A DNA stretch of 34,518 nucleotides from assembly GCF_007681555.1 (NCBI RefSeq), contig NZ_VELE01000013.1, positions 1 to 34,518 of the forward strand, written 5' to 3'. The notes under the pieces were generated by a model. That model had not been told where the DNA came from and did not search any database. It saw only the letters and a list, made by a program, of their open reading frames with translations. The DNA is from Kocuria salsicia. GTDB taxonomy: Bacteria; Actinomycetota; Actinomycetes; Actinomycetales; Micrococcaceae. The position numbers were made by a program, and so were the translations under genes. Of this stretch, positions 15,620 through 23,791 are shown in pieces. Numbering within the stretch: position 1 is the first letter of the stretch; every line of letters starts with the position of its first letter.

Positions 15620-17035
15620 ATGAGCGCCACCTGGTCCGAACGAGAAGCCCTCGCCGAGCAGCTGGTCCCCCTGGTGGGGCAGCTCCACCGCAACAACAAG
15701 GTCGTCACCACCGTGTTCGGGCGCTCCCTGGTGCACAAGTCCGTCACGGACATCATCAAGGTCCACCGCTTCGCGCGCCGCATCCTGGGCGAGGAGCTGC
15801 CCCTGGACAGGACGGTGGAGATAGTCACGGCCCTGGGCGGCCTGGACCTGGGCGCCTGCAACGTGGACGTCGCCAAGCTGTACCAGGGCTTCACGGACTC
15901 CGGTGCCACGGACCTGGCCGCTCACCTGCGCGAGGCGCTCGCCCCCGCCGTGGGCCAGCACGGCAGCAACGACGCCGAGACCCGGGACGTGGTGCTCTAC
16001 GGCTTCGGCCGCATCGGCCGGCTGCTCGCGCGCATTCTGCTCAACCGCAACGACGGCACGGGCCTGAACCTGCGCGCCGTCGTGGTGCGCCAGAAGCCCG
16101 GAAACGACCTCGTCAAGCGCGCCTCGCTGCTGCGCCGCGACTCGGTGCACGGCTCCTTCGACGGCACCATCACGGTGGACGAGGAGAACAACGTGATCAC
16201 TGCCAACGGCGTGCCGATCCAGTTCATCTACGCGAACTCCCCCTCGGAGATCGACTACACCGAGTACGGCATCCACGACGCCCTGGTGGTCGACAACACG
16301 GGCGTGTGGCGTGACGAGGAGGGCCTTTCCCAGCACCTGCAGGCCAAGGGCGTGGGCAAGGTGCTGCTCACCGCCCCCGGCAAGGGCGACATGAAGAACA
16401 TCGTGTGCGGCGTCAACGACAAGGACATCTCCCCGGAGGACACCATCCTCTCCGCGGCGTCCTGCACCACGAACGCGATCACCCCGGTCATCAAGGTGCT
16501 CAACGACGAGTACGGGATCGTCCAGGGACATGTGGAGACCGTGCACTCCTACACGAACGACCAGAACCTGATCGACAACTGGCACAAGGGCGACCGCCGC
16601 GGCCGCTCCGCCGCCATGAACATGGTGATCACGGAGACCGGCGCCGCGAAGGCCGTGGCCAAGGCCCTGCCCGTGATGCAGGGCAAGCTCACGGGCAACG
16701 CGATCCGCGTTCCCACCCCGGATGTGTCCATGGCCATCCTGAACCTCCAGCTGGAGAACGCCCCGGCGGACAAGGACCAGGTCAACGCGTTCCTCAAGGA
16801 CATGTCCCTGAACTCGCCCCTGCGCAAGCAGATCGACTACGTGGACTCCCCGGACGTCGTGTCCACGGACCTCGTGGGCTCCCGCCGCGCCGGCGTGGTG
16901 GACGGTCTCGCGACCATCGTGAACAACAGCTCCGTGGTCCTCTACGTCTGGTACGACAACGAGTTCGGCTACTCGTGCCAGGTGGTGCGCGTGATGGCCC
17001 GCATGGCGGACATCTCCATGCTGCAGCTGCCCTAG
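15620..17035 (+). CDS. gap: Glyceraldehyde-3-phosphate dehydrogenase, long actinobacterial type
   Basis: The product (471 residues) is about 130 residues longer than classic GAPDH. The first ~120 residues form a helical extension (WSEREALAEQLVPLVGQLHR and onward) found in a subgroup of actinobacterial and related GAPDHs. The Rossmann domain then starts at VVLYGFGRIGRLLAR (GFGRIG 128-133), and the catalytic loop is SAASCTTNAITP with Cys282. HSYTNDQNLIDN and the C-terminal WYDNEFGYSCQVVR are diagnostic. The enzyme interconverts glyceraldehyde 3-phosphate and 1,3-bisphosphoglycerate with NAD(P). Because a canonical gap gene normally sits with pgk and tpi, this isolated copy may serve gluconeogenesis or NADP-dependent flux; that is inference. 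The ATG 15620 has GAAGG 6 nt upstream. It ends at a strong shared terminator. Confidence 0.93.
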   Translation: MSATWSEREALAEQLVPLVGQLHRNNKVVTTVFGRSLVHKSVTDIIKVHRFARRILGEELPLDRTVEIVTALGGLDLGACNVDVAKLYQGFTDSGATDLAAHLREALAPAVGQHGSNDAETRDVVLYGFGRIGRLLARILLNRNDGTGLNLRAVVVRQKPGNDLVKRASLLRRDSVHGSFDGTITVDEENNVITANGVPIQFIYANSPSEIDYTEYGIHDALVVDNTGVWRDEEGLSQHLQAKGVGKVLLTAPGKGDMKNIVCGVNDKDISPEDTILSAASCTTNAITPVIKVLNDEYGIVQGHVETVHSYTNDQNLIDNWHKGDRRGRSAAMNMVITETGAAKAVAKALPVMQGKLTGNAIRVPTPDVSMAILNLQLENAPADKDQVNAFLKDMSLNSPLRKQIDYVDSPDVVSTDLVGSRRAGVVDGLATIVNNSSVVLYVWYDNEFGYSCQVVRVMARMADISMLQLP

Positions 17036-17068
17036 CAGGCCTCCCGGGGCGCTGCCCTGGCACAACGG

Positions 17069-17105
17069 CGCCCGGTGACCTCCCCCCGCGGAGGGCCACC
17101 GGGCG
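17069..17105. terminator. Two-way hairpin terminator between gap and the flavin monooxygenase
   Basis: CGCCCGGTG (17069-17077) pairs with CACCGGGCG (17097-17105), and an inner CCTCC/GGAGG extends the stem. It lies 33 nt after the GAPDH stop and 17 nt beyond the stop of the convergent gene, so it can serve both. Confidence 0.75.
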
Positions 17106-17122
17106 TCGTCGTCGGTGGCGTG

Positions 17123-18559
17123 TCAGGAGGTCGCGGAGCCGCGGACCTCACCGATCGCGTTGACCCCGAACATGGGCGTGCCGTTGACGCGGTGGTCCCC
17201 GACGATGCGCGCCTTGTAGATCACCGGGTTGTGCGTGGCGACGGTGCGGGCGTTGCGCCAGAACCGGTCCAGCGCCTTGGAGCAGGACACCGCCGAGGCA
17301 CCCAGGACGTCGAAGATTCCGTCCGTGACGTCCTTGACCAGCCCGGGAACCACCACGTGCGCCTGGGCCACGGCGAGCTCGCACGCGTTCGTCAGCTCCT
17401 CGGGATCGGTGATTCGGGGCTCCTGGCCGAGCACCCCCACGGCGGCGTCGACCTCGCGCGCGGCCTGCAGCACGATCGCCCGCGCGGCGGCCGCCTGGGC
17501 ACTGAGCTCGCCCACGCGCTGCAGCACCTGGGGGTCCTCACGGGTCACCGCGCCGTTGCCCGTGTTGAAGCCGCGGGTCCTGGCACGCACCAGGTCCACG
17601 GCGGCGGTCGCGGCGGCCCCCGCGATGCCCGCCTCCACCGAGAGCAGCACCAGCTGGAAGACCGCGGTCTCCTGCGTGCTGCGCCCGTCCCTGTTCCGCA
17701 CATTCTCCGCAGGCACCACGACGCCGCGGAAGTGGGTGGTGCCCGTGCCGGTGAGCTGCTGGCCGAAGCCGTCCCAGTCGTCCACCATCTCCACGCCCTC
17801 CCAGTCGCTGCCCACGAGCGCGTGGGATCGGGCCTGCTGGCCGGGGATCTGCGCGGTGACCTGGATCCAGTCCGAGAAGATCGACCCGGTCGAGTAGTAC
17901 TTGGTGCCGTTGAGCTCCCAGCTGCCGCCCTGCTCCGATCGGGCCAGGCTCGTGGCGGCGGTCCCCAGCGCGGCGCCGGAGCGTTCGGTGGCGGCGTTGC
18001 CCACGGTCTCGCCCGCGGCAATGCGCGGGAACCATACGTCCGCCTCGCCCGCACCCAGGCTCGCGAGGAAGCCCAGGTGGGAACGGTAGACGTGGGCCAC
18101 GCTGGAGTCCGCGGCGGCGAGCTCCACGAGCAGCTCCACCGTCTGCGCGAGCGTGGCGCCGTAGCCGCCCCGGGCCACCGGCAGGGTCAGCGCCCCGAAC
18201 CGCAGCGCGTTGAGCCACCCGAAGCACTCGAACGGCAACTCGTGGTCCTGCTCGCGGGCCACCGCGCGCGCGGCGATCCGCGCGAACACGGGGCGGAAGA
18301 CCTGCAGCAGCTCCTGCGTGGGGATCTCGCCCGCGGGCGGGAACCCCGTGGCGCGGTCGCTGTCCGCGGAGCCGCCGGGAACGCCGCCCGCGAATGCCCC
18401 GGGGACGACGCCGCCGGAGCGGGTGCTTCCCGTGCCGAAGGCCCCGGCGGCGGCGGCCTCCCGCAGCGCGGTGGCCGCGGCGACCTCCTGCGCCATCTCC
18501 CGTACTGCGCTCTCGCGGGCCCGGGTGCGGGGGGATTCGGTGGTCTGGGTGGTGCTCAT
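17123..18559 (-). CDS. DszC/SfnB-like flavin-dependent monooxygenase (acyl-CoA dehydrogenase fold)
   Basis: This 478-residue protein has the acyl-CoA dehydrogenase fold but resembles the group D flavin monooxygenases (DszC, SfnB) that oxidise organosulfur compounds with reduced flavin. Signs are the N-terminal helix DHELPFECFGWLNALRFGALTLPVARGGYG, SSVAHVYRSHLGFL, the flavin-site strand WELNGTKYYSTGSIFSDWIQV and the C-terminal LDRFWRNARTVATHNPVIYKAR, where the RN-ART-HNP-YK pattern replaces the acyl-CoA dehydrogenase glutamate region. The first ~75 residues are low complexity. The SAM-I-type riboswitch in its leader strongly supports a role in sulfur acquisition when methionine/SAM is low. The ATG 18559 has AGGGAG about 10 nt upstream. 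A flavin reductase partner would be required and is not in the window. The exact sulfur substrate (sulfone, sulfonate or sulfide) is unknown. Confidence 0.82.
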   Translation of the reverse strand: MSTTQTTESPRTRARESAVREMAQEVAAATALREAAAAGAFGTGSTRSGGVVPGAFAGGVPGGSADSDRATGFPPAGEIPTQELLQVFRPVFARIAARAVAREQDHELPFECFGWLNALRFGALTLPVARGGYGATLAQTVELLVELAAADSSVAHVYRSHLGFLASLGAGEADVWFPRIAAGETVGNAATERSGAALGTAATSLARSEQGGSWELNGTKYYSTGSIFSDWIQVTAQIPGQQARSHALVGSDWEGVEMVDDWDGFGQQLTGTGTTHFRGVVVPAENVRNRDGRSTQETAVFQLVLLSVEAGIAGAAATAAVDLVRARTRGFNTGNGAVTREDPQVLQRVGELSAQAAAARAIVLQAAREVDAAVGVLGQEPRITDPEELTNACELAVAQAHVVVPGLVKDVTDGIFDVLGASAVSCSKALDRFWRNARTVATHNPVIYKARIVGDHRVNGTPMFGVNAIGEVRGSATS

Positions 18560-18651
18560 GCGCTGACGGCTCCCTGCGTCGGATCCGCGCCGCGCGCCGT
18601 GCCCCTCGGCCGGGACGCGCCCGGGACCGTGCGGCGGCGCGGGCCTCCCCC

Positions 18652-18688
18652 GGGCGACGTCCGCGCACGCGGGGCGCGGACGTCGCCC
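18652..18688 (-). terminator. 15-bp perfect hairpin: likely riboswitch expression platform
   Basis: GGGCGACGTCCGCGC (18652-18666) is the exact reverse complement of 18674-18688, with a 7-nt loop. On the minus-strand mRNA it lies about 50 nt after the SAM aptamer and about 90 nt before the start codon. It is placed to act as the terminator arm that stops transcription when SAM is bound. No T-tract follows, so the mode (intrinsic, Rho-assisted) is uncertain. Confidence 0.55.
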
Positions 18689-18739
18689 ACCGCGGGAGAG
18701 GCGACGGTCACCGAACCGGTCAGCGGAGCATGGCACTGT

Positions 18740-18825
18740 CCATCGGCCGTGGCGGGAGCACCGGCCCGTGACACGGGTGGTTGCTGCGGCGTCGACGAGC
18801 CACGTCTCTCGGCCGCTCTGGATGG
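18740..18825 (-). promoter_or_regulatory. SAM-I-type (S-box) riboswitch aptamer
   Basis: Read on the minus strand, the element opens with P1 strand CCATC (18825-18821) and closes with GATGG (18744-18740). Between them are the conserved SAM-I core pieces in order: AGAGCGGCCGAGAGA, GGCTCGTCGACGCCGC, AGCAACC, a P3 hairpin CCCGTG-T-CACGGG, and GGTGCTCCCGCC. This order and wording match actinobacterial S-box leaders, which bind S-adenosylmethionine and lower expression of methionine and sulfur genes. It sits directly after a predicted promoter and before a 15-bp hairpin, upstream of an organosulfur-type monooxygenase. P4 appears short, so a SAM-I/IV-like variant is possible. Confidence 0.85.
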
Positions 18826-18837
18826 CGTTACGTGCTC

Positions 18838-18867
18838 AATCCATCACGCGGGCCGCGAGGGTGTCAA
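18838..18867 (-). promoter_or_regulatory. Promoter of the SAM-riboswitch leader
   Basis: On the minus strand a perfect TTGACA (18862-18867) is followed after 18 nt by TGGATT (18838-18843). The expected start near 18831 is only about 6 nt before the aptamer. Confidence 0.55.
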
Positions 18868-18891
18868 CGCGCGTGTCCTCCCGTGACCGGC

Positions 18892-20271
18892 TCAGCCCCG
18901 CCAGAAGCTCGCAACCGCCACGTTCAGCGCCAACAGGTCCCCGGTGTGGACGAGCTCGCGAGCCGAGTGCATCGACAGCAGCCCCACGCCCACGTCCAGC
19001 GTGCGCATCCCCAGCCGGGTGGCCGTGATGGGTCCGATGGTCGAACCGCACGGGATGTCGTTGTTCGCCACGAACTCCTGGTAGTCGATCCCGGCGTCCT
19101 CGCAGATCCCGGCCCACAGCGCGGCACCCACGGCGTCCGTGGTGTAGCGCTGCTTCGCATTGATCTTCAGCAGGGGCCCGCGACCAGGTTCAGGCGTGTT
19201 GACTGGATCGTGGTGGCCTTCGTAGTTGGGGTGCACCAGGTGCCCGGCGTCCGAGGAGAGGCACACGGAGCCCGCGATCTCCCGCAGGTGCTCCTCCCGC
19301 GACTGCCCGCGGGCGGCCGCGATGCGTTCCAGGACGTCCTCGAGGAACGGTCCGCCCGCGCCCGAACGGGTCTCGGAGCCCACCTCCTCGTGGTCGAACG
19401 CTGCCAGGATGCTCACGTGCGGGGCGGCCTCGAGCTCCTCCACGTGCTCGGTCATGGCACGCAGTCCCGCGTACACCGAGGTCAGGTTGTCGAGCCGCCC
19501 GCTCGCGAGCAGGTTGGACTGCGCTCCGATGAGCTCGGGAGCCTGGGTGTCCGCCACGGTGATGTCGTAGCCCAGAATGTCCTCGGGCGCCACAGTCCCA
19601 AACGCCTGGTCACCGGCCGACGACGACGCGTGCGTGGCCTGCGCGAGCACCGCCAGGACGTCCGCGTCCTGCGCGTCCCCCACGCCCCACACGGGCTGGG
19701 TGTGGCGCTGCTTGTCGAGGGTGAGGGCCTCGTTGGCGCTGCGGTCCAGATGGATGGCCAGCTGCGGGATCCGGGCAACGGGCCCGGTGGCGCTCAGCAC
19801 CTCGCGGGGCCCGTTCTCCCCTCGTACCACGAGACGCCCGGCAAAGCGCAGGTCCCGGTCCAGCCAGGAGTTCAGCAGCGCGCCGCCGTAGACCTCCACC
19901 CCGGCCTGGTACCAGCGGTGGGAGACGGTGGTGGGGCGGGGCTTGAGCTTGAAGCCCGGCGAGTCGGTGTGGGCGCCCAGCACGCGGTAGCCCGCGCCGG
20001 CCGCGGCACGGGACGGCAGCACCCAGGCGATCAGGGCGCCATCGCGCACCGCGTAGTAGCGGCCCCCCGAGCCTTCCGGCCAGGCCTCGGCCTCCGAGAG
20101 GCGCGTGAACCCGGCGCCCTCCAGCGCGGCGGCGGCCGTGGCGACGGCGTGGAACGGGCTGGGCGAGGCTGTGACGTACTCCCCCAGACCACGCGCGAAG
20201 GCGGTCTCCGGGGCGGAGCCCGTCGCGGCGTCGGCGGCGGACGGGGAGCTCACGGGCGATCTATTCGTCAT
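18892..20271 (-). CDS. apeB: M18-family aminopeptidase (aspartyl aminopeptidase type)
   Basis: The 459-residue product is a zinc metallo-aminopeptidase of family M18, a cytosolic enzyme that removes N-terminal acidic residues from peptides and forms large tetrahedral complexes. Metal and catalytic motifs are GAHTDSPGFKLKP (His101), SGRLDNLTSVY (bridging Asp), AAFDHEEVGSETRSGA (catalytic Glu pair), SSDAGHLVHPNY (Asp) and GLLSMHSARELVHTGD (final His). Length and motif order match the family fully. No ribosome-binding site precedes the ATG at 20271; TACACT lies 7 nt upstream, suggesting a leaderless transcript starting inside the end of the CPBP gene, whose stop overlaps this start by 11 nt. Confidence 0.95.
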   Translation of the reverse strand: MTNRSPVSSPSAADAATGSAPETAFARGLGEYVTASPSPFHAVATAAAALEGAGFTRLSEAEAWPEGSGGRYYAVRDGALIAWVLPSRAAAGAGYRVLGAHTDSPGFKLKPRPTTVSHRWYQAGVEVYGGALLNSWLDRDLRFAGRLVVRGENGPREVLSATGPVARIPQLAIHLDRSANEALTLDKQRHTQPVWGVGDAQDADVLAVLAQATHASSSAGDQAFGTVAPEDILGYDITVADTQAPELIGAQSNLLASGRLDNLTSVYAGLRAMTEHVEELEAAPHVSILAAFDHEEVGSETRSGAGGPFLEDVLERIAAARGQSREEHLREIAGSVCLSSDAGHLVHPNYEGHHDPVNTPEPGRGPLLKINAKQRYTTDAVGAALWAGICEDAGIDYQEFVANNDIPCGSTIGPITATRLGMRTLDVGVGLLSMHSARELVHTGDLLALNVAVASFWRG

Positions 20272-21601
20272 GGACCCCAGTGTAGGAGGGGCTCTCCGGG
20301 CGGCCCCGGTCCGCCGGGGGCGCCAGCTGCGGCTGCCCCTGCGAGGTGCGCGTGTCCAGCACGCCCACGTAGCGCCCCTCGGCGTCGCGGACCGAGTAGG
20401 GGCCGTACTGCGGCGGCAGCGTCATGTAGGTCTGGGTGATGGGGTTGAGCACGTAGGCGGCCATGCCCGAGGAGTCCGCGGCGATCGCCGCGGGGCGGGC
20501 GTGCAGGTCGGGCATGCGCGGCGGTGCCGGCGGCGGAGGGAGGATCACGGTGCGCGTCACGGCCAGCGCCGGGCGACGGCGCACGAGCCAGGACACGATC
20601 GCCAGGTACGCGCCGTTGAGGATGACCTCGAAGACCACGTCCGAGGGGCTGCCGGAGGTCTCGTTCATGTCCGCAAGACCGACCATGCCCATGGCGGTGG
20701 CCACCATGTTGTTCACCGTGTGCAGTGCGATCCCGGCCTCCAGGCCGCCCGTGCGCCACGTGACGACGCCCATGGTCACGGCCATGATGCCCACGGAGAC
20801 CTGACCCCACACGTCGTAGGTGTGGCCGAGCACGAACAGCGGCACCGGAAGGAGGATGGCCCAGGCCGGGTGCTTGAGCCAGCGGCCGATGGTCTGCGCC
20901 AGGTAGCCGCGGAAGACCAGCTCCTCGGCGGTGCACTGCAGGGGCACCACCACGAGCCACAGCACCACGAGCCACCCGAAGCCCGGTGCCAGTTCGAGCT
21001 GCGGGACGCCGCCGCCGGTGGTCATGTCCAGACCGATCCCCACGGCGTTGACCACCACGTACACGGCCGCCGCGGCCCCGAGGCACGTGAGCAGCCACCT
21101 CCAGCGGATGCGTCCGGCCACGGAGAAGACCAGGCCCAGCGGGCGGGGGCCGAGCACCAGGCGTGCCAGCAGCACGCTGGGCAGCATCAGCGCCACGGAG
21201 CCGAAGAGCAGCAGGAACACTGCCGGGTCCATCTGGTCCATCGCCAGGATGTCCTCGGACAGGGATTCCGGGAGGGTGAACGCGATGACGATCCCGAACA
21301 GGATGCTCAGCACCAGGTAGATGCCCACCCCTATGACACCCTCCACGAGGGGCATCCACCAGCGGTGGTTGCGGTCCGCGAGCGCGAGCCGGTGGTAGAA
21401 GAACGTGCGGGTGGTGCCCGCGCTGATGGGACCAGGGGCTGAGACCGGGCCGGGGACGTGGCGGCCGTCGGACGGCCGCGCCAGGCCTTGCACGCCCGGG
21501 TTCTGCACGCCGGGAACTCGCACGCCGGGGTCCCTGCGGCGGGGCTGCTCACCCTGCTGCGGGGGTGTCGGGCGGGACCACGGGGCACTCGGCTGACTCA
21601 T
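20261..21601 (-). CDS. CPBP-family intramembrane metalloprotease
   Basis: This is a polytopic membrane protein (446 residues) with the CAAX-protease/bacteriocin-processing (CPBP, Abi) motifs: CTAEELVFRGYL (EExxxR, motif 1), FVLGHTYD (FxxxH, motif 2) and ALHTVNNM (HxxxN, motif 3). Around these are about eight hydrophobic helices between residues 85 and 345. The N-terminal ~65 residues are Pro/Gly-rich. The C-terminal ~100 residues are hydrophilic and look like an added cytoplasmic tail (MAAYVLNPITQTYMTLPPQYGPY). Family members cleave membrane-anchored peptides or act in bacteriocin self-immunity; no target is visible nearby. The ATG at 21601 has TACCGT 6 nt upstream and no ribosome-binding site, so leaderless expression is plausible. 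Confidence 0.9.
   Translation of the reverse strand: MSQPSAPWSRPTPPQQGEQPRRRDPGVRVPGVQNPGVQGLARPSDGRHVPGPVSAPGPISAGTTRTFFYHRLALADRNHRWWMPLVEGVIGVGIYLVLSILFGIVIAFTLPESLSEDILAMDQMDPAVFLLLFGSVALMLPSVLLARLVLGPRPLGLVFSVAGRIRWRWLLTCLGAAAAVYVVVNAVGIGLDMTTGGGVPQLELAPGFGWLVVLWLVVVPLQCTAEELVFRGYLAQTIGRWLKHPAWAILLPVPLFVLGHTYDVWGQVSVGIMAVTMGVVTWRTGGLEAGIALHTVNNMVATAMGMVGLADMNETSGSPSDVVFEVILNGAYLAIVSWLVRRRPALAVTRTVILPPPPAPPRMPDLHARPAAIAADSSGMAAYVLNPITQTYMTLPPQYGPYSVRDAEGRYVGVLDTRTSQGQPQLAPPADRGRPESPSYTGVHDE
20279..20284 (-). promoter_or_regulatory. Putative -10 of a leaderless promoter (M18 peptidase)
   Basis: On the minus strand TACACT ends 7 nt before the ATG at 20271, inside the 3' end of the upstream CPBP gene. 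No -35 was recognised. Confidence 0.4.
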
Positions 21602-21607
21602 GCGTCC

Positions 21608-21613
21608 ACGGTA
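21608..21613 (-). promoter_or_regulatory. Putative -10 of a leaderless promoter (CPBP protease)
   Basis: On the minus strand TACCGT ends 6 nt before the ATG at 21601. It is the same hexamer and spacing as at the PfkB kinase gene. Confidence 0.4.
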
Positions 21614-21626
21614 ACGGGTCTGCGGG

Positions 21627-22361
21627 TCAGCGCTGGTAGCGCTCCACGAAGGCGCGCAGGATCCGGGGCGCCTGGTTCACCACGGGTCCGTTGACCACGC
21701 GATCGATCACGGCCTGGGTGTCCTGGGGACGGAAGTAGCCAAGGTCCTTGTACGCCATGATGCGGCTGACGAGTCCCTCGGGGTCCAGCTCCGGGTGGAA
21801 CTGCGTGGCGTAGAGGTTGTTCCTGATCCGGTACATCTGCACCCTGCACACGGAGCCCGTGGCGAGCAGCACAGCATTGGACGGCATCACCCGTGTGCCC
21901 TCCTTGTGGCCCACGTACGCGCTGAACTCGTGCGGCAGCCCGGCGAGCAGCGGGTCCTTCTTCCCCTCCTCGGTGAGGGTCACGGTGACGGGTCCTACGT
22001 CCTCGTGGCACGCGTGGTCCACGATGGCGCCCTGGTGGATGCCGAGGGTTCCCACGCCGTAGCACGCTCCGAGGAAGGGGAAGTCGCGGGCCACCACCTC
22101 GTCCAGCAGGGAGCTGATCCAGGTCTCCGCGGTGCGCTGCGCCTTGGACTTCTCCTCCGGCGGGTCCGACGAGTTGAACGGCGAGCCGCCCACGATGATC
22201 CCGCTGTACTCGTCCAGGTCCAGCGCGGGCCACTGCCCGGACTCCAGCCGGATGCGGGTGAGCTGGGATTCCTCGAGCCCCCCGAAGCGGGCCACGGCAC
22301 GGTATTCCTCGTCCGCAATGGTGTCGTCGGCGCGCGTGGCCAGGAGCACGAAGGGTTTCAT
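21627..22361 (-). CDS. Class I glutamine amidotransferase-like protein
   Basis: The product (244 residues) has a free-standing class I glutamine amidotransferase domain. The nucleophile elbow is FLGACYGVG (Cys near residue 99). The His-Glu part of the triad is ATQFHPELD near residue 190. [13 protein letters not shown] supplies the oxyanion strand. Such proteins (YbaP/GuaA-like group) transfer ammonia from glutamine to an unknown partner or hydrolyse gamma-glutamyl compounds; no synthase partner adjoins it. The ATG at 22361 is preceded by TAGCAT 6 nt upstream, and no Shine-Dalgarno is seen. The 3' end lies 25 bp before the CPBP start, with that gene reading in the same direction. Confidence 0.9.
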   Translation of the reverse strand: MKPFVLLATRADDTIADEEYRAVARFGGLEESQLTRIRLESGQWPALDLDEYSGIIVGGSPFNSSDPPEEKSKAQRTAETWISSLLDEVVARDFPFLGACYGVGTLGIHQGAIVDHACHEDVGPVTVTLTEEGKKDPLLAGLPHEFSAYVGHKEGTRVMPSNAVLLATGSVCRVQMYRIRNNLYATQFHPELDPEGLVSRIMAYKDLGYFRPQDTQAVIDRVVNGPVVNQAPRILRAFVERYQR

Positions 22362-22367
22362 GCCCTC

Positions 22368-22373
22368 ATGCTA
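22368..22373 (-). promoter_or_regulatory. Putative -10 of a leaderless promoter (amidotransferase)
   Basis: On the minus strand TAGCAT ends 6 nt before the ATG at 22361, overlapping the 5' end of the rmlA remnant on the other strand. Confidence 0.4.
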
Positions 22374-22680
22374 GCCACCGCGCGGCAGCGCCGGGGACGA
22401 CGCCACCCGGGCACCCGCCTGCACCCCGTGACCGAGGGTGCGGGCAAGCAGCTGGCCCCCTTCTACGACACGCCGATGGTCTATCACCCGCTGTCCACGC
22501 TGCTGCTGGCCGGGGTGCGGGAGATCCTGGTGATCACCACCCCGCACGACGCCGAGCGGCTCGAGGACGGGCCACGGTTCGGCATGTGGACCACGTACGC
22601 GCAGCATCCGCGTCCGGACGGTCTCGCGCGGGCGTTGCTCCTGGGCACGGAGCACATCGGCGGCTACCGCGCCGTCGATT
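22368..22680 (+). pseudogene. rmlA: Fragment of glucose-1-phosphate thymidylyltransferase (rmlA/rfbA)
   Basis: One plus-strand frame from about 22410 reads [20 protein letters not shown], then [49 protein letters not shown] and LLGTEHIGG. These match the first ~120 residues of RmlA, which makes dTDP-glucose for rhamnose synthesis. The conserved MRGI-LAGG start is not recognisable upstream, about four residues are missing after PHDAERL, and similarity stops near 22680, before the catalytic GDNIFYG motif. About two thirds of the gene is gone. It cannot make an active enzyme. It is flanked by the amidotransferase promoter and the iclR terminator, and suggests a rearrangement edge. Confidence 0.8.
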
Positions 22681-22710
22681 TTGCCTGCACTCCCTCGCCG
22701 CTGACACCTC

Positions 22711-22730
22711 ACCGCGCGCACGTGCGCGGT
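22711..22730 (-). terminator. Hairpin after the IclR-type regulator gene
   Basis: ACCGCGC (22711-22717) and GCGCGGT (22724-22730) form a 7-bp stem with a 6-nt loop, about 34 nt beyond the regulator stop codon. Confidence 0.4.
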
Positions 22731-22764
22731 CACGACGGCGGCACCACCGCGTCCCGTGGGGCGC

Positions 22765-23526
22765 TCAGCGCGCGGAGGCGAACTGCGCCGAGAGCCGCTG
22801 GGCGGCGTCGCGCAGGAGGGGAACGGCACGCTCGCCGAACCCCCAGTCCACCCGCGTGGTGGGACCCGAGACCGAGATGGCCGTGGGCGTGGGGGCGTTG
22901 GGCAGGACCATGGAGAAGCAGCGCACGCCGATCTCCTGCTCCTCGTCGTCCACGGCGTAGCCGCGCTCCCGGATCACCTCGAGGTCCGCGAGCAGGGACT
23001 CCACGGTGCCGTGGCTCTTCACGGTGGGGGTGGGCATGCCCATGGACGTCACGATGCTCAGAACCTGCTGCTCCGGCAGGGCTGCCAGGATCGCCTTGCC
23101 CACCCCGGTGTCGTGCATGTGGGCCCGGCGGCCCACCTCCGTGAACATCCGCATGGAGTGGGAGGACTGTGCCTGACCCACGTAGATGACCATCTGCCCG
23201 TCCAGCATCGCCATGTTCGCGGACTCCCCCAGCTCGTCCACGAGCCCCTGCAGCACGGGCTGCGCGTAGGTGCCGAGCTGCAGCCCGGCCGCGTTGCCCA
23301 GCCGGATGAGCCCCGGGCCGAGCGCGTAGCTGCGGTTGGGAAGCTGGCGCACGTAGCCCAACGGGATGAGCGTGCGCAGCAGTCGGTGGATGGTGGGCAG
23401 CGGCAGTTCGGCCCGGGAGGCGAGCTCGCTGAGCGAGGACTCTCCGCCGGAGGCGGTGATGATGCTGAGCAGGTCGAAGACCCGCTCCACGGACCGGACC
23501 CCGCCCGCGCTCCTGCCGTCCACCAT
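22765..23526 (-). CDS. IclR-family regulator, probable AllR/IclR-type repressor
   Basis: The product (253 residues) has an N-terminal winged helix-turn-helix ([43 protein letters not shown], abbreviated here as its parts SVERVFDLL and [11 protein letters not shown]; residues about 11-55). A C-terminal IclR effector domain follows, with [16 protein letters not shown] near residue 141 and [12 protein letters not shown] and [11 protein letters not shown] near the end. IclR proteins in this setting sense glyoxylate, allantoin-derived metabolites or pyruvate. It is divergent from aceB, with palindromes between the two genes, and close to allantoin gene remnants; both facts favour a glyoxylate/allantoin regulator. 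The ATG 23526 has AGGGAG 7 nt upstream. Effector identity is inferred, not shown. Confidence 0.88.
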   Translation of the reverse strand: MVDGRSAGGVRSVERVFDLLSIITASGGESSLSELASRAELPLPTIHRLLRTLIPLGYVRQLPNRSYALGPGLIRLGNAAGLQLGTYAQPVLQGLVDELGESANMAMLDGQMVIYVGQAQSSHSMRMFTEVGRRAHMHDTGVGKAILAALPEQQVLSIVTSMGMPTPTVKSHGTVESLLADLEVIRERGYAVDDEEQEIGVRCFSMVLPNAPTPTAISVSGPTTRVDWGFGERAVPLLRDAAQRLSAQFASAR

Positions 23527-23663
23527 GCGTGTGCTCCCTCTGCTTGCTGAGTTGGGCTGACCGCCGGGTCGGCCGGGTCACCGGCTCGCAGGGGTGCCGC
23601 GACGCCCCCGGGAGATGCCCTCAAGAACCGACCGCACTGTGTGAGCCAGGACTCAATTGGCGG

Positions 23664-23693
23664 TTGTCATGCGTCACATTCTACGCCTACGAT
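23664..23693 (+). promoter_or_regulatory. Predicted aceB promoter
   Basis: TTGTCA (23664-23669) and TACGAT (23688-23693) are separated by 18 nt. The start would fall near 23700, right at the palindromes, and leaves a ~90-nt leader before aceB. Confidence 0.5.
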
Positions 23694-23700
23694 GCCGTTA

Positions 23701-23727
23701 GTGGAATTATTTTTCCACCATGCGGAT
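23701..23727. promoter_or_regulatory. Overlapping palindromes: predicted IclR-type operator at aceB
   Basis: GTGGAA-TTATTT-TTCCAC (23701-23718) has perfect 6-bp arms and resembles the E. coli IclR box (TGGAAATNATTTCCA). A second, imperfect palindrome TTCCA-CCATG-CGGAT (23713-23727) shares its right arm and has the same layout as the hyi site at 29331-29345. Both lie at the predicted transcription start of aceB in an AT-rich island, which suits repression. Confidence 0.6.
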
Positions 23728-23791
23728 TTTTAATGGCGCAGCGCCCGCTGCCCTGGCACGACCGACTGCACCGACATCCAGGAGGCAACCC

